Shown here: positions 44,401 to 51,079 of the stretch, piece by piece
How positions within the stretch are numbered: the first letter of the stretch is position 1
How the letters are laid out: every line of letters begins with the position of its first letter
Assembly: GCF_965278975.1 (NCBI RefSeq)
Contig: NZ_OZ257126.1
Coordinates: 3,038,001 to 3,102,000 of the forward strand
Length of the DNA stretch: 64,000 nt
Source: Ferrovibrio sp965278975
GTDB lineage: Bacteria; Pseudomonadota; Alphaproteobacteria; Ferrovibrionales; Ferrovibrionaceae
Direction of reading: 5' to 3'
The notes under the pieces: model-generated
Told to the model about the DNA's origin: nothing
The model's database searches: none
What the model saw: only the letters and a program-made list of their open reading frames with translations
Program-made: the position numbers and the translations under genes

Positions 44401-44623
44401 GCTGCCGCTGCGGCTCAGCGCTAGCGCCACCTGGAGCCTTTTCCCCAATGAATATTCAGTAATGGCCGCGCTCGCGAATGCTGGTGTTAGCTACGATGAT
44501 GCCGTCGCCATGGGTTACCCGCCGGATCGATTGAGGAAAGTCGGCATCTACAAGAAAGAGAGCTTTTTCTTCGGCCTGATCGAGTTGACCATGGACGGGC
44601 CGGGTAGACCGCAGCGCTATTGA
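38474..44623 (+). CDS. TpsA exoprotein with a long decapeptide-repeat C-terminal region
   Basis: 2049 aa. ATG 38474, 13 bases after the tpsB stop and following a G-rich site, opens a signal peptide ending T-Q-A-Q (~23). Residues ~24-290 are a standard TPS secretion domain with N-P-S-G-I-V-F-G at 110-117. A beta-helix-type region runs to ~900; it includes a G-N-G-F-T-Y-T-I-A module found at the same place in other TpsA proteins, and carries two close Cys pairs (433/440 and 863/871), the only cysteines seen. From ~943 to ~1957 the protein switches to ten-residue repeats, consensus about x-x-x-L-x-x-A-G-Y-S, interrupted twice. No known toxin, protease or adhesin domain was recognised at the C-terminus (ends P-G-R-P-Q-R-Y). 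Surface display or release is expected from the TPS route. Confidence 0.9.
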   Translation: MRGIGYWLLATTALLASGLTQAQTQPATLPTGGSVAAGSATISQSGSRMDVTQGTQRGIINWQSFNIGSQAWVNFNQPNSSAVTLNRVTGGGVSEILGKLTANGQVFLVNPSGIVFGRDAQVNVGGLVGSTMSIRDDDFMAGNYRFQRNGSTGQIVNQGSLTANERGYIALLAPELRNEGLISARLGTVALAAGETVVMQVGQNLSLQVEPATIQTLIDNRAMVVAEGGRVILTAKALDTLTSGAINTSGVIRADSLVERGGEIVLEASGPLSVSGTVSANGTTGGTVTASANGPITLTDAAISADGSQGDGGRITIGSWDTASVSVNAGSTFSASAGQAGDGGSIAFFSQDTRFNGQARARGGSRSGDGGFIETSGILLDIGAGAVVDASAQQGRPGEWLLDPNDLTIGTSGAGALSTALATTNVTLNTSGCPSTYASCAAGTGNVSINSSITPTITASGGTVFTVRADGGVSLADNTSIAATSGSNPLTVQFQAGNSGGIYIGSNSSIITRGGGVIMTGGGTSSTAQGVAGSNGGRGLFINGSIINAGGGSFNLRGKGADGVATSIGIDIASGSQLSTSGSGQIQLTGIGGDSTGGTNGFSSGVNIGSGVEISTTTQAITITGTQATTSTNPAYGISFDGGTQQTAIYSSSGGIGLTATGGKIGFSTPNGSATVALGWDGVSSTPTTNYVNLTGSNVQLDSTNAVTLKAANVNISTDSLAVSNTTTVTATTQATIYPSTFPGSVGIGTGAGLLSISDAVLTRFQSSTLLNIGGMSNGPVTIGGTLTAFTTPVRIMSSGAITLDNGAAISSTATGTAITLAGASFINNGGTVDASNGRWLIRSVNPANDTRGALTGFERYSCSNYPTISCASIPASGNGFTYTIAGTDVGNLGGGGSSSSDSVADQARRTQASTDSASISRDVGSAVQTASVSLLDEGRPRLSDLLALGRSPLIALEFGYTISNLRSAGYTVEDLRAAGIPLAEIKEGRYAPVFIKEAGYSINDMLAAGYNIKDLYAAGFSLFDLKADSIPLATLKANGAPLADLLDAGFTPAELRQAGYEPAELARRGYSSSQLLDAGYSLADLRQSLDLTDSELHFAGLPGRYFQQAGYDASGLHDIGFTARELLALGYPNSELKRAGYSAADLQGEGFDPASLKQAGYDATELRDAGTPLLTLRQIGYGTPELRNIGYTLSELKSVGVPLAELKGTGFPLTDLLEAQFTPTELRRSGYTAGELRTAGLDIVQLRSAGYPLSDLVKAGFPLQDLRGAGYSATDLRRQGYGIGQLASAGYGPADLKQAGYTARELLDAGYELSTLKALEYGYGDLQQAGRNTAALLAAGFSPEDLRKMGAPASELRNAGYSVADLASFGYDRNQIINAGYSVGTLWRSGYSFDDLWMLPGSNAIMFLRGVTPETITPEQKQLLQFAFPVAQTLDLGLTSVADILKTNRYAIGPGVKYADELKAAGLTPQTLKDQGFEAGDFRKARFPITEVAPLGYSFGDLRGAGYPARDLVTVGASYSDLRGVGYSAAEVRGAGADLMDLLKAGYPLAETRGAGYGPKDFKANGIPVQDQRATGLTVSEMAAGGYSLSDLRLGGYPATDIRKAGYGVADFLKGGYPTAELKGAGYSAKDVLAAGYDSAMLKANGYTPKEQRAAGVDAKTLKGLDYSSSDLRNAGYNSADLRNAGYSLNDLLAAGYSPYELRAQAGYSASDLIKAGVDISLVARAGYSAGEMRANGAPATLLRDVGYDVRDLIAADYPLPDLKAANVPASRYLFAKTNPTYESAARYDELVTSMLKAGYTQAEVTNGMGAVGWPLSAIGPKSRTSLAQLLKDGISLPTLLAVGHTASSLFANGVSLAQLSAVGFTPKDLLAQGVSAPKLAAAGLDKAALMSIGVPEADAALAVRPVQDIRNAGFPPAAMLKAGFTIGDVLAAGYSAQQVLDSGITLQQIAEFSGDLGRTMRPDRGAESNLMRFLLPLRLSASATWSLFPNEYSVMAALANAGVSYDDAVAMGYPPDRLRKVGIYKKESFFFGLIELTMDGPGRPQRY
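41300..44344 (+). repeat. Array of ~90 decapeptide repeats in the second TpsA
   Basis: Reading the protein in steps of ten gives about 46 units in a first block, ~31 in a second and ~12 in a third, separated by non-repeat linkers at about 42668-42852 and 43787-43900. Position 4 is nearly always Leu (or Ile, Met, Val), positions 7-9 favour A-G-Y or A-G-F, position 10 S, P, T or D, and charged residues (D/E at 3, R/K at 5) flank the Leu. Units vary at the other positions and at the DNA level, so the array is old and selected as protein, not a recent slippage expansion. Confidence 0.9.
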
Positions 44624-44803
44624 GCGCCTGAGATTTTCATGCTGTTGAAGCGAGATTGCCCGCGGTGTTCGGCCATTTAATGGCGGGTCTTGCTGGCTCG
44701 TACCGTCGGAACAACACGCCCCTATGTCTGTTTGCTAACAGGATTCTGCTGGCCCCGATGGATTTATAAAAATCCATGTGTTTTCAATATGCTGTATGGA
44801 TTT

Positions 44804-44964
44804 TTGGCGGAGAGGGTGGGATTCGAACCCACGGAACGCTTGCACGCTCAACGGTTTTCGAGACCGCCCCGATCGACCACTCTGGCACCTCTCCGCAAGG
44901 GGGACCTGTAAAGTCCGGCTGGGTGGCCGGACGGGGTCGAAAGCGGCGCGGACCATAGCCCATG
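44804..44964 (-). repeat. Duplicated tRNA-Ser block, copy 2
   Basis: Same block as 29578-29737, one base longer in the tRNA; the 5' flank is more GC-rich at each of the six differing positions. This is the presumed parental copy. Confidence 0.8.
44805..44894 (-). tRNA. tRNA-Ser(CGA)
   Basis: 90 nt including the encoded CCA. Acceptor stem GGAGAGG/CCTCTCC, anticodon arm GCGGT-CTCGAAA-ACCGT with anticodon CGA, long class II variable arm, and T-loop TTCGAAT. This is the fuller of the two copies in the window and probably the functional gene for UCG codons. Confidence 0.92.
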
Positions 44965-45079
44965 GCACCCGCCCCCGCAAGGCTTGTCCGGGGGTTAAGC
45001 TGCGGCCGCTTTCGGGCTAGGATACTGCCTGGGAATCAAGGCCTTGGCTGGCCTTTCGGGGCGGGGAGAAACGGGTCAG

Positions 45080-46300
45080 ATGCAGGCATTGGACGATATC
45101 GTGGTCCTGGACTTGAGCCGGGTGCTGGCCGGCCCCTGGGCGACGCAGAATCTGGCGGATCTGGGCGCCACGGTGATCAAGGTGGAGAAGCCCGGCGAGG
45201 GCGACGACACCCGCCGCTGGGGCCCGCCTTTCCTTACCGACCCGGAAACCGGCGAGCCGGGCGATGCCGCCTATTATCTCTCGGCCAACCGTGGCAAACG
45301 CTCGGTGACCGTGGACATGGCGACGCCCGAGGGCCAGGAGATCATCCGCGCGCTGGCCGCCAAGGCCGATGTGCTGGTGGAGAATTACAAGTTCGGCGGC
45401 CTGAAGAAATACGGCCTGGATTACGCAAGCCTCAGCGCGCTCAATCCGCGCCTGATCTATTGCTCGATCACCGGCTTCGGCCAGACCGGCCCCTATGCGC
45501 CGCGCGCCGGCTACGATTTCCTGATCCAGGGCATGGGCGGGTTGATGAGCATCACCGGCGAGCGCGACGACCTGCCGGGCGGTGGGCCGCAGAAGGCCGG
45601 CGTGGCCTTGGCCGATGTGATGACCGGGCTTTATTCCACCATCGCCATCCTCGGTGCGTTGCACCAGCGGGCGCGTTCCGGCCGGGGCCAGTATCTCGAT
45701 ATGGCGCTGCTGGATGTGCAGGTCGGCACGCTGGCCAACCAGGCTTTGTTCTATCTGGTCGGCGGCAAGCCGCCGGTGCGCTTCGGCAATGGCCACCCCA
45801 CCGTGGTGCCGTATCAGAGCTTCCCGACCAGCGATGGCTTCGTGATCATCGCAGTGGGCAATGATGGCCAGTTCGGCCGGCTGGCGGAAGAACTCGGCCA
45901 CGCCGAATGGGCGGCGGATGAGCGTTTCAAGTCGCCCGGCGCGCGGGTGGTGAATCGCGATGCCCTGATCCCGCTGATCGCCGCCGAGACTGCCAAGCGC
46001 AGCATGGATGACCTGATCCTGGCGATGGAAAAGCGCGGCGTACCCTGCGGCCCGATCAACACGGTGGACAAGGTATTCGCCGATCCGCATGTGCAGGCGC
46101 GGCAATTGCGCCGCGACGTGCCGCATGGCCGCATGGGCAGCGTGCCGAGCGTGGCCAGCCCGCTGCGGCTGTCGGATTCGCCGGTTTCCTATGATCGTGG
46201 CCCGCCGATGCTGGGCGAGCATACCGACGAGGTGCTGGCCGAGCAGCTTGGTTTCAATGCGGACAGGCTGGCAGGCCTGCGCAAACGCGGCGTGATCTGA
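45080..46300 (+). CDS. CaiB/BaiF (class III) CoA transferase
   Basis: 406 aa from ATG 45080 with GGGGAGA upstream; an ATG 12 codons earlier lacks a site. Family features: V-V-L-D-L-S-R-V-L-A-G-P-W-A-T-Q near 7-22, L-G-A-T-V-I-K-V-E-K-P, then A-L-A-A-K-A-D-V-L-V-E-N-Y, and G-Y-D-F-L-I-Q-G-M-G-G with the catalytic Asp in Y-D (family equivalence). The enzyme should swap CoA between an acyl-CoA and a free acid; the donor and acceptor are not evident. It is followed by a GST gene 29 bases later, and the two may form an operon. Cytoplasmic. Confidence 0.9.
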   Translation: MQALDDIVVLDLSRVLAGPWATQNLADLGATVIKVEKPGEGDDTRRWGPPFLTDPETGEPGDAAYYLSANRGKRSVTVDMATPEGQEIIRALAAKADVLVENYKFGGLKKYGLDYASLSALNPRLIYCSITGFGQTGPYAPRAGYDFLIQGMGGLMSITGERDDLPGGGPQKAGVALADVMTGLYSTIAILGALHQRARSGRGQYLDMALLDVQVGTLANQALFYLVGGKPPVRFGNGHPTVVPYQSFPTSDGFVIIAVGNDGQFGRLAEELGHAEWAADERFKSPGARVVNRDALIPLIAAETAKRSMDDLILAMEKRGVPCGPINTVDKVFADPHVQARQLRRDVPHGRMGSVPSVASPLRLSDSPVSYDRGPPMLGEHTDEVLAEQLGFNADRLAGLRKRGVI

Positions 46301-46329
46301 GTAAAAACGAAAAATACTGTAGGGGGGAT

Positions 46330-46977
46330 ATGATGCAATTGATGTCGGTGAAGGGCTCGCCCTATGCCGCCCGCGTGCGGCTGCAGATCTATCGCAAGAA
46401 CCTGCCCGTCGAGATCATCTTCCCGCCGCAGAGCGGCCTGAAGTCGGCGGAATTCCTGAAGCTCAACCCGATCGGCAAGATCCCGGTGCTGCTGCTGGAT
46501 GATGGCGCGGCCTTGCCCGAGTCCCATGTCATCCTGGAATACCTGGAAGACAGATTTCCCGAGCAGCCGCTGCGGCCCGAGGCGGCGGAAGCCCGTGCCC
46601 GCATGCGGCTGCTGATGCAGATCGGCGATCTCTATGTCTTTGCTGCCATCGGCAAGCTGTTCCGCCAGGCCAATCCGGCGAAGCGCGATGCCGAGATCGT
46701 CGCCAAGGCCGATGCCGAACTGCGGCGCGCGCTCGGGCTGCTGGAAGGCCAGCTCGGGCCGGGGCCTTTCGCGCTGGGCGACGATTACACGCTGGCCGAT
46801 TGCTCGCTGCTGCCGGTGCTGTTCTTCGCCGCGCTGATGGCCGAGCATATCGGCCTGGAAAACTGCTTCGCCACGCCCCGGCTGGCGGCCTATTGGGCGG
46901 CACTCCAGGCCGATGCGGTCAGTGCCAAGGTACTCGCGGAACTGGATTACGGCGCCCGCAAGATGCTGGTGAAATGA
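46330..46977 (+). CDS. Glutathione S-transferase family protein
   Basis: 215 aa; two adjacent ATGs (46330 and 46333) follow a GGGGGG site, so the start is uncertain by one residue. The thioredoxin-like N-terminal domain (1-~78) has S-P-Y-A-A-R-V-R as the likely glutathione-activating segment, N-P-I-G-K-I-P-V-L with the cis-Pro, and P-E-S-H-V-I-L-E-Y-L in place of the usual E-S. The helical C-terminal domain (~90-205) carries the N-capping/hydrophobic-staple pattern Y-T-L-A-D-C-S-L. Likely a detoxification or isomerase-type GST; substrate unknown. Adjacent to a CoA-transferase gene on the same strand. Confidence 0.88.
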   Translation: MMQLMSVKGSPYAARVRLQIYRKNLPVEIIFPPQSGLKSAEFLKLNPIGKIPVLLLDDGAALPESHVILEYLEDRFPEQPLRPEAAEARARMRLLMQIGDLYVFAAIGKLFRQANPAKRDAEIVAKADAELRRALGLLEGQLGPGPFALGDDYTLADCSLLPVLFFAALMAEHIGLENCFATPRLAAYWAALQADAVSAKVLAELDYGARKMLVK

Positions 46978-47038
46978 TCCCCTTGCCAGCCGGCGCGGCT
47001 TGACCGAGACTTAAGGCTGTAACCCCGGAGGGAAGGCC

Positions 47039-47974
47039 ATGGGCGGCGGAACATACCGGCTGGTGACGCGCAGCGACTTCGACGGGCTGGCCAGCGCCGT
47101 GCTGCTCAAGGAGCTCGGGCTGGTCGATGAGATCAAGTTCGTGCATCCGAAGGACATGCAGGATGGCCTGATCGCCATCGGGCCGCGCGATATCATCACC
47201 AATCTGCCCTATCAGCCGGATTGCCATCTCTGCTTCGATCATCACCTGAGCGAAGCCTTTCGTATCGGCACGGCGCCGGCCAACCACATCATCCATCCGG
47301 CCGCTGCCTCGGCGGCCCGCGTCGTGTGGGAGCATTTCGGCGGCCATCAGCGGTTTCCGGCCAAGTTCGATGCCATGATGGCCGCGGTGGACAAGGCCGA
47401 TTCGGCAGCCTTCGCGGTATCGGATGTGCTGGAGCCGAAGGGCTGGGCGCTGCTTTCCTTCCTGATGGATGCGCGCACCGGGCTGGGCCGCTTCAAGCAG
47501 TTCCGTATTTCCAACTACCAGTTGATGCTGGACCTGATCGAACTCTGCCGTGGCAGCGCCGATATTGATGCCATCCTGGCGCAGCCGGATGTGGCTGAGC
47601 GTGCCATGCTGTATTTCGAGCATGAAGCGCGTTTCCGCGAGCAGCTTGAGCGTTGCGGCCAGGTGCAGGGTAATGTGGTGGTGCTGGATCTGCGCAATGA
47701 AGAGACCATCTGGGCGGGGAACCGTTTCATGGTCTATGCGTTATACCTGCGCTGTTCCGTTTCGGTGCATGTGCTGTGGGGCGTGAACCGCCAGAATACC
47801 GTGCTCGCTGTCGGCAAGACGATTTTCGGCCGAGCACCGGGCCTGGAGATCGGGCCGTTGCTGCTGCATTACGGCGGCGGCGGCCATGCCGGCGCCGGCA
47901 CCTGCCAGGTGGAGAATGGTGAAGCCGAGCGCGTGCTGCGCGAGATCGTTACCAGTTTGCGGGAGGATTTGTAG
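47039..47974 (+). CDS. DHH/DHHA1-family phosphoesterase
   Basis: 311 aa, start with GGAGGGAAGG upstream. Metal-binding motifs of the DHH superfamily are present: R-S-D-F-D-G-L-A-S at 11-19, D-H-H at 67-69, M-A-A-V-D-K-A-D-S for motif III, and the C-terminal DHHA1-type G-G-G-G-H-A-G-A-G. Members include exopolyphosphatase-like, RecJ-like and nano-RNase (NrnA) proteins. The length and the S-D-F-D-G start fit a small phosphoesterase of the exopolyphosphatase/NrnA-like type, not RecJ. The CBS-domain gene 65 bases downstream may be co-transcribed. Confidence 0.85.
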   Translation: MGGGTYRLVTRSDFDGLASAVLLKELGLVDEIKFVHPKDMQDGLIAIGPRDIITNLPYQPDCHLCFDHHLSEAFRIGTAPANHIIHPAAASAARVVWEHFGGHQRFPAKFDAMMAAVDKADSAAFAVSDVLEPKGWALLSFLMDARTGLGRFKQFRISNYQLMLDLIELCRGSADIDAILAQPDVAERAMLYFEHEARFREQLERCGQVQGNVVVLDLRNEETIWAGNRFMVYALYLRCSVSVHVLWGVNRQNTVLAVGKTIFGRAPGLEIGPLLLHYGGGGHAGAGTCQVENGEAERVLREIVTSLREDL

Positions 47975-48039
47975 CCGTCGATCACGAGTGAGCCGGGAAA
48001 ACCCTTTGAGCCGGAATAACGGAGAGAGGAGGAAGCGTC

Positions 48040-48471
48040 ATGAGTGTCGCGATGATCCTGAAGGATAAGGGCGGAGGCATGGTCTCGGCCCGGCCCGAAG
48101 ATACCGTTGCCGCCGTCTGCCGGTTGCTTGCCGGCCATGGCATCGGTGCGGTGCTGGTGCTCAACCCCGATGGCGGTATTGCCGGTATCCTCTCAGAACG
48201 TGACGTGGTGCGCGGCCTGGCGCAATACGGCACGGGTCTGCTGGAACGCACGGCGGATACGCTGATGACCCGCAATGTCATGGTCTGCTCGCCCGCCGAT
48301 ACGGTGGAGGACGTGATGCATGTGATGACCAAGCGGCGCATCCGCCACCTGCCGGTGGTGGAAGAGGGTAGGCTGGTCGGCATGATCTCGATCGGGGACG
48401 TGGTGAAGCGCCGCATCGCCGCCACCGAACTGGAAGCCGAGGCCTTGCGCCAGTATATCGCCACGGGCTGA
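48040..48471 (+). CDS. Tandem CBS-domain protein
   Basis: 143 aa with a strong GGAGAGAGGAGG site. Two CBS motifs fill the protein: first A-V-C-R-L-L-A-G-H-G-I-G-A-V-L-V then G-I-L-S-E-R-D-V-V-R-G-L (about 22-70), second M-T-R-N-V-M-V-C-S-P-A-D-T-V then I-R-H-L-P-V-V-E and M-I-S-I-G-D-V-V (about 82-135). Stand-alone CBS pairs bind adenosyl nucleotides and act as regulators; the S-E-R-D and S-I-G-D positions match the nucleotide-contact Asp. Partner unknown; possibly the upstream phosphoesterase. Confidence 0.9.
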   Translation: MSVAMILKDKGGGMVSARPEDTVAAVCRLLAGHGIGAVLVLNPDGGIAGILSERDVVRGLAQYGTGLLERTADTLMTRNVMVCSPADTVEDVMHVMTKRRIRHLPVVEEGRLVGMISIGDVVKRRIAATELEAEALRQYIATG

Positions 48472-48592
48472 GCTGCCGCACGGCCACGCCGAAGGTCGGG
48501 GTGGCCGCGATTGCGCCACCGCGCTATAACAGGCCCATTCATTTGGTGAGCCATTCACGCGGTGAAGGCCATTGACGGGGCGAAGGGGTGTG

Positions 48593-49216
48593 ATGCGGCG
48601 CGTTCTCGGTGTGATTCTGGCTGGCGGCCTGGCGCGGCGCATGGGCGGCGGCGACAAGGGCCTGAAGCTGCTTGGCGGCCGGCCCTTGCTTGAAATCATC
48701 ATCGAGCGGCTGCGGCCCCAGGTGCAGGGCATCGTGCTCAACGCCAATGGCGATCCGGCGCGCTTTGCTTCCTATGGCTTGCCGATGGCGGCCGATGCGG
48801 TGCCGGATTTCGCCGGGCCGCTGGCCGGCGTGCTGGCGGGCATGCACTGGGCGCGGCAGCATCAGCCGGATATCACCCATATCGTCACGGTGCCAAGCGA
48901 TGGCCCTTTCCTGCCGCGCGACCTGGTGGCGCAACTGGAACAGGTCTGCGATGCCATGGAGACTGAACTGGCCTGCGTTGCGTCCAATGGCCAGCCCAAT
49001 CCGGTGGTGGGGCTGTGGCCGCTGGCGCTTTATGACGATCTGCATGCGGCGGTAACGCGCGAAGGCATCCGCAAGGTGGATGTCTGGACCGGGCGGCATC
49101 GATTGGGGGTGACGGACTTCGTCACCGATCCGGTCGATCCCTTCTTCAATGCCAATACGCCCGAGGAACTGGCCGAGGCCGAGGCGCTCTGGGCGCGCTA
49201 CGGCGCCGCTTTATAA
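48593..49216 (+). CDS. mobA: Molybdenum cofactor guanylyltransferase MobA
   Basis: 207 aa from ATG 48593 (GAAGGGG upstream). The nucleotidyltransferase signature L-A-G-G-L-A-R-R-M-G-G-G-D-K-G at ~9-23, N-A-N-G-D near 53 and the metal-binding segment V-P-S-D-G-P-F-L-P near 98-106 are those of MobA, which transfers GMP to molybdopterin to form the guanine dinucleotide cofactor. The end (F-F-N-A-N-T-P-E-E-L) is also typical. Length agrees with the family. It is convergent with the hydrolase gene, one base between stops. It implies a molybdoenzyme of the dinucleotide class elsewhere in the genome. Confidence 0.93.
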   Translation: MRRVLGVILAGGLARRMGGGDKGLKLLGGRPLLEIIIERLRPQVQGIVLNANGDPARFASYGLPMAADAVPDFAGPLAGVLAGMHWARQHQPDITHIVTVPSDGPFLPRDLVAQLEQVCDAMETELACVASNGQPNPVVGLWPLALYDDLHAAVTREGIRKVDVWTGRHRLGVTDFVTDPVDPFFNANTPEELAEAEALWARYGAAL

Positions 49217-49217
49217 T

Positions 49218-50069
49218 TCAGCCCTGCAACATGCCCAGGATGGCGCCGGTGAGCGGCTGCCGCGCATCGCTGGCGGCATAGAGCACCGAGAAATGATTGG
49301 TGCCGGCAACCGTCATCACATGCGATGGCGTGCCGGCATCGCGGCAGGCGGCATGGAAGGCTTCGCTCTGATCCAGCCAGGCCTGCGGCTCCAGGCCGCC
49401 GACCGCCACCAGAGTCTTTGATTTCAGTTTCAGCGGCTGGCGCAGCAGCGAATTGCGCGCTGCCATGGCGCCATCCAGGCGCACTTCCTGGTTCACGCTG
49501 ATATGCAGCACCGGCTCCAGGTCATAGACGCCGGAAACCAGCGCCAGGCCGGCCGGATCGGGGCGCGGGCCGAGGTCGGCGGGCCAGGGCAGGGCATAGG
49601 CGGCGGCAGCCAGATGCGCGCCGGCGGAATGGCCGAACGCCACCATCTTTGCCGCATCGGCATTGTACTCCGCGGCATGCTGCGCCAGATGCACCAGGGC
49701 TTCCTGGGTCTGGCGCACGATCTGGTCAACGGTCACTGCCGGGCAGAGATCGTAGTTGATATTCGCCACGGCGCAGCCAGCGGCGAGATAAGGCTCGATC
49801 ATGAAGCTGTGCAGGCTCTTGTCCAGGCCGCGCCAATAGCCGCCATGGATGATCACGAACAGCGGAGCATTCGGCCTGGCGCCGGGATAGAGATCGTAGG
49901 TTTGCAGCGGCCCGCTGCCATAGCGGATGTCGTAGCGGCCGAGATGCGCAGCGCGGGATTGCTCCGAACGTTCCTTGTAGGCTTTGAAATGGATTTCGAA
50001 ATCCGGCACCGCGCGGCGCGGATTGTATTGCGCTTCAAGCTGATCTGCTGTCAGGCCGCGCCATTCCAT
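49218..50069 (-). CDS. Alpha/beta hydrolase (arylformamidase/carboxylesterase-like)
   Basis: 283 aa from ATG 50069, with GGAG nine bases upstream; a TTG at 50102 would add 11 residues. The oxyanion-hole motif I-H-G-G-Y-W-R and nucleophile motif G-H-S-A-G-A-H place it in the HSL/kynurenine-formamidase-like group, with the acid probably in the region after V-A-V-G-G-L-E and His in G-T-N-H-F. The family hydrolyses small esters or N-formyl amides; no tryptophan-catabolism genes are adjacent, so the substrate is open. Last gene of a glpD-panE-hydrolase unit. Confidence 0.87.
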   Translation of the reverse strand: MEWRGLTADQLEAQYNPRRAVPDFEIHFKAYKERSEQSRAAHLGRYDIRYGSGPLQTYDLYPGARPNAPLFVIIHGGYWRGLDKSLHSFMIEPYLAAGCAVANINYDLCPAVTVDQIVRQTQEALVHLAQHAAEYNADAAKMVAFGHSAGAHLAAAAYALPWPADLGPRPDPAGLALVSGVYDLEPVLHISVNQEVRLDGAMAARNSLLRQPLKLKSKTLVAVGGLEPQAWLDQSEAFHAACRDAGTPSHVMTVAGTNHFSVLYAASDARQPLTGAILGMLQG

Positions 50070-50098
50070 GCCGTGTGCTCCGCTGTTTTTCGGTGTGT

Positions 50099-51079
50099 TC
50101 AATTCACTGCCGCGCGGCGCCGTGCCAGCGCCAGCACCAGGTCTATGGTCGGGGTGGCAAGGCCCGTCATGCGGCCAAGTTCGCTGATCACGCCGGTGAT
50201 CGATTCAATTTCCATCGGCCGGTGCGCTTCCAGATCCTGCAACATGCTTGGCTTATGCGCGCCGATCGCCGCCGAATGGTCGATGCGTTCTTCCACGCTG
50301 CCGGGAAGCTGGACACCCAGCGCCTCGGCCACCGCCTGCGCTTCCACCATCATGGCGCGCGCCACGCCACGCGTGGCGGGATCGGCGGCCAACTGGCCCA
50401 GCGTCGAGAGCGTCAGCACCGCCAGCGGGCTGAAGCTCAGGTTGCCCCACAGCTTGTGCCAGATTTCCTGGCGGATATCGCCGCGCAGGGGCGCTTCCAG
50501 GCCGGCCTTGGCCAGGGCTGCGGCAATTGCCTGTACGCGCGCGGAATTGCTGCCATCGGGTTCGCCGAGCGAAAGCCGGTTGCCGCGCCCGCGCCGGATC
50601 AGCCCGGGCTCGGGCACGCTGGCCGGCAGCCACAGCACGCCGCCGATGGCACGTTCCGGCGGCAGATCGCGCCACAGTGTGCCGGCGGGATCGCAGCTCA
50701 GCAATTGCTTGCCGTCATGCGTGCCGCCCTGGCGGTAGAAGTACCAGTAGGGGATGCCGTTCATCGCCGTGACCCAGGCCGTATCCGGGCCGATCATCGG
50801 CTTCAGGCGCGGTGCCAGGTCGGGCAGGGCCGGAGCCTTCACGGTGATCAGCAGCGCATCCTGTGAGCCCAGCTTGGCCGGATCGTCGCTGGCCTTGGGG
50901 TTCACGGTGAAGCGGTCGATGCCGCCATCCTCGCCCGGAATCTCTACTGTCAGGCCCTTGGCCTGGATCGCCGCCAGATGCGCGCCCCGCGCCAGCAGGC
51001 TTACATCGAAACCGGCGCGCGCCAGCATGCCGCCGATATAGCCGCCGATGGCGCCGGCGCCGATAATCGCAATCTTCAT
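50099..51079 (-). CDS. panE: 2-dehydropantoate 2-reductase-like protein
   Basis: 326 aa from ATG 51079, which overlaps the glpD stop (ATGA). The Rossmann motif G-A-G-A-I-G-G-Y-I-G lies at 7-16; L-L-I-T-V-K-A and A-M-N-G-I-P-Y-W-Y-F mark the cofactor and active-site region, and W-H-K-L-W-G-N-L-S-F-S-P the catalytic Lys/Asn helix of ketopantoate reductases. This would catalyse the NADPH-dependent reduction in pantothenate synthesis. Many PanE-like proteins in catabolic operons act on other 2-oxo acids, and linkage to glpD is unusual, so the exact substrate is less certain than the family. Confidence 0.85.
   Translation of the reverse strand: MKIAIIGAGAIGGYIGGMLARAGFDVSLLARGAHLAAIQAKGLTVEIPGEDGGIDRFTVNPKASDDPAKLGSQDALLITVKAPALPDLAPRLKPMIGPDTAWVTAMNGIPYWYFYRQGGTHDGKQLLSCDPAGTLWRDLPPERAIGGVLWLPASVPEPGLIRRGRGNRLSLGEPDGSNSARVQAIAAALAKAGLEAPLRGDIRQEIWHKLWGNLSFSPLAVLTLSTLGQLAADPATRGVARAMMVEAQAVAEALGVQLPGSVEERIDHSAAIGAHKPSMLQDLEAHRPMEIESITGVISELGRMTGLATPTIDLVLALARRRAAVN

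Noticed and set aside
49503..50866. Long plus-strand frames opposite the hydrolase and panE genes
   Set aside because: Shadows of clearly recognisable minus-strand enzymes.
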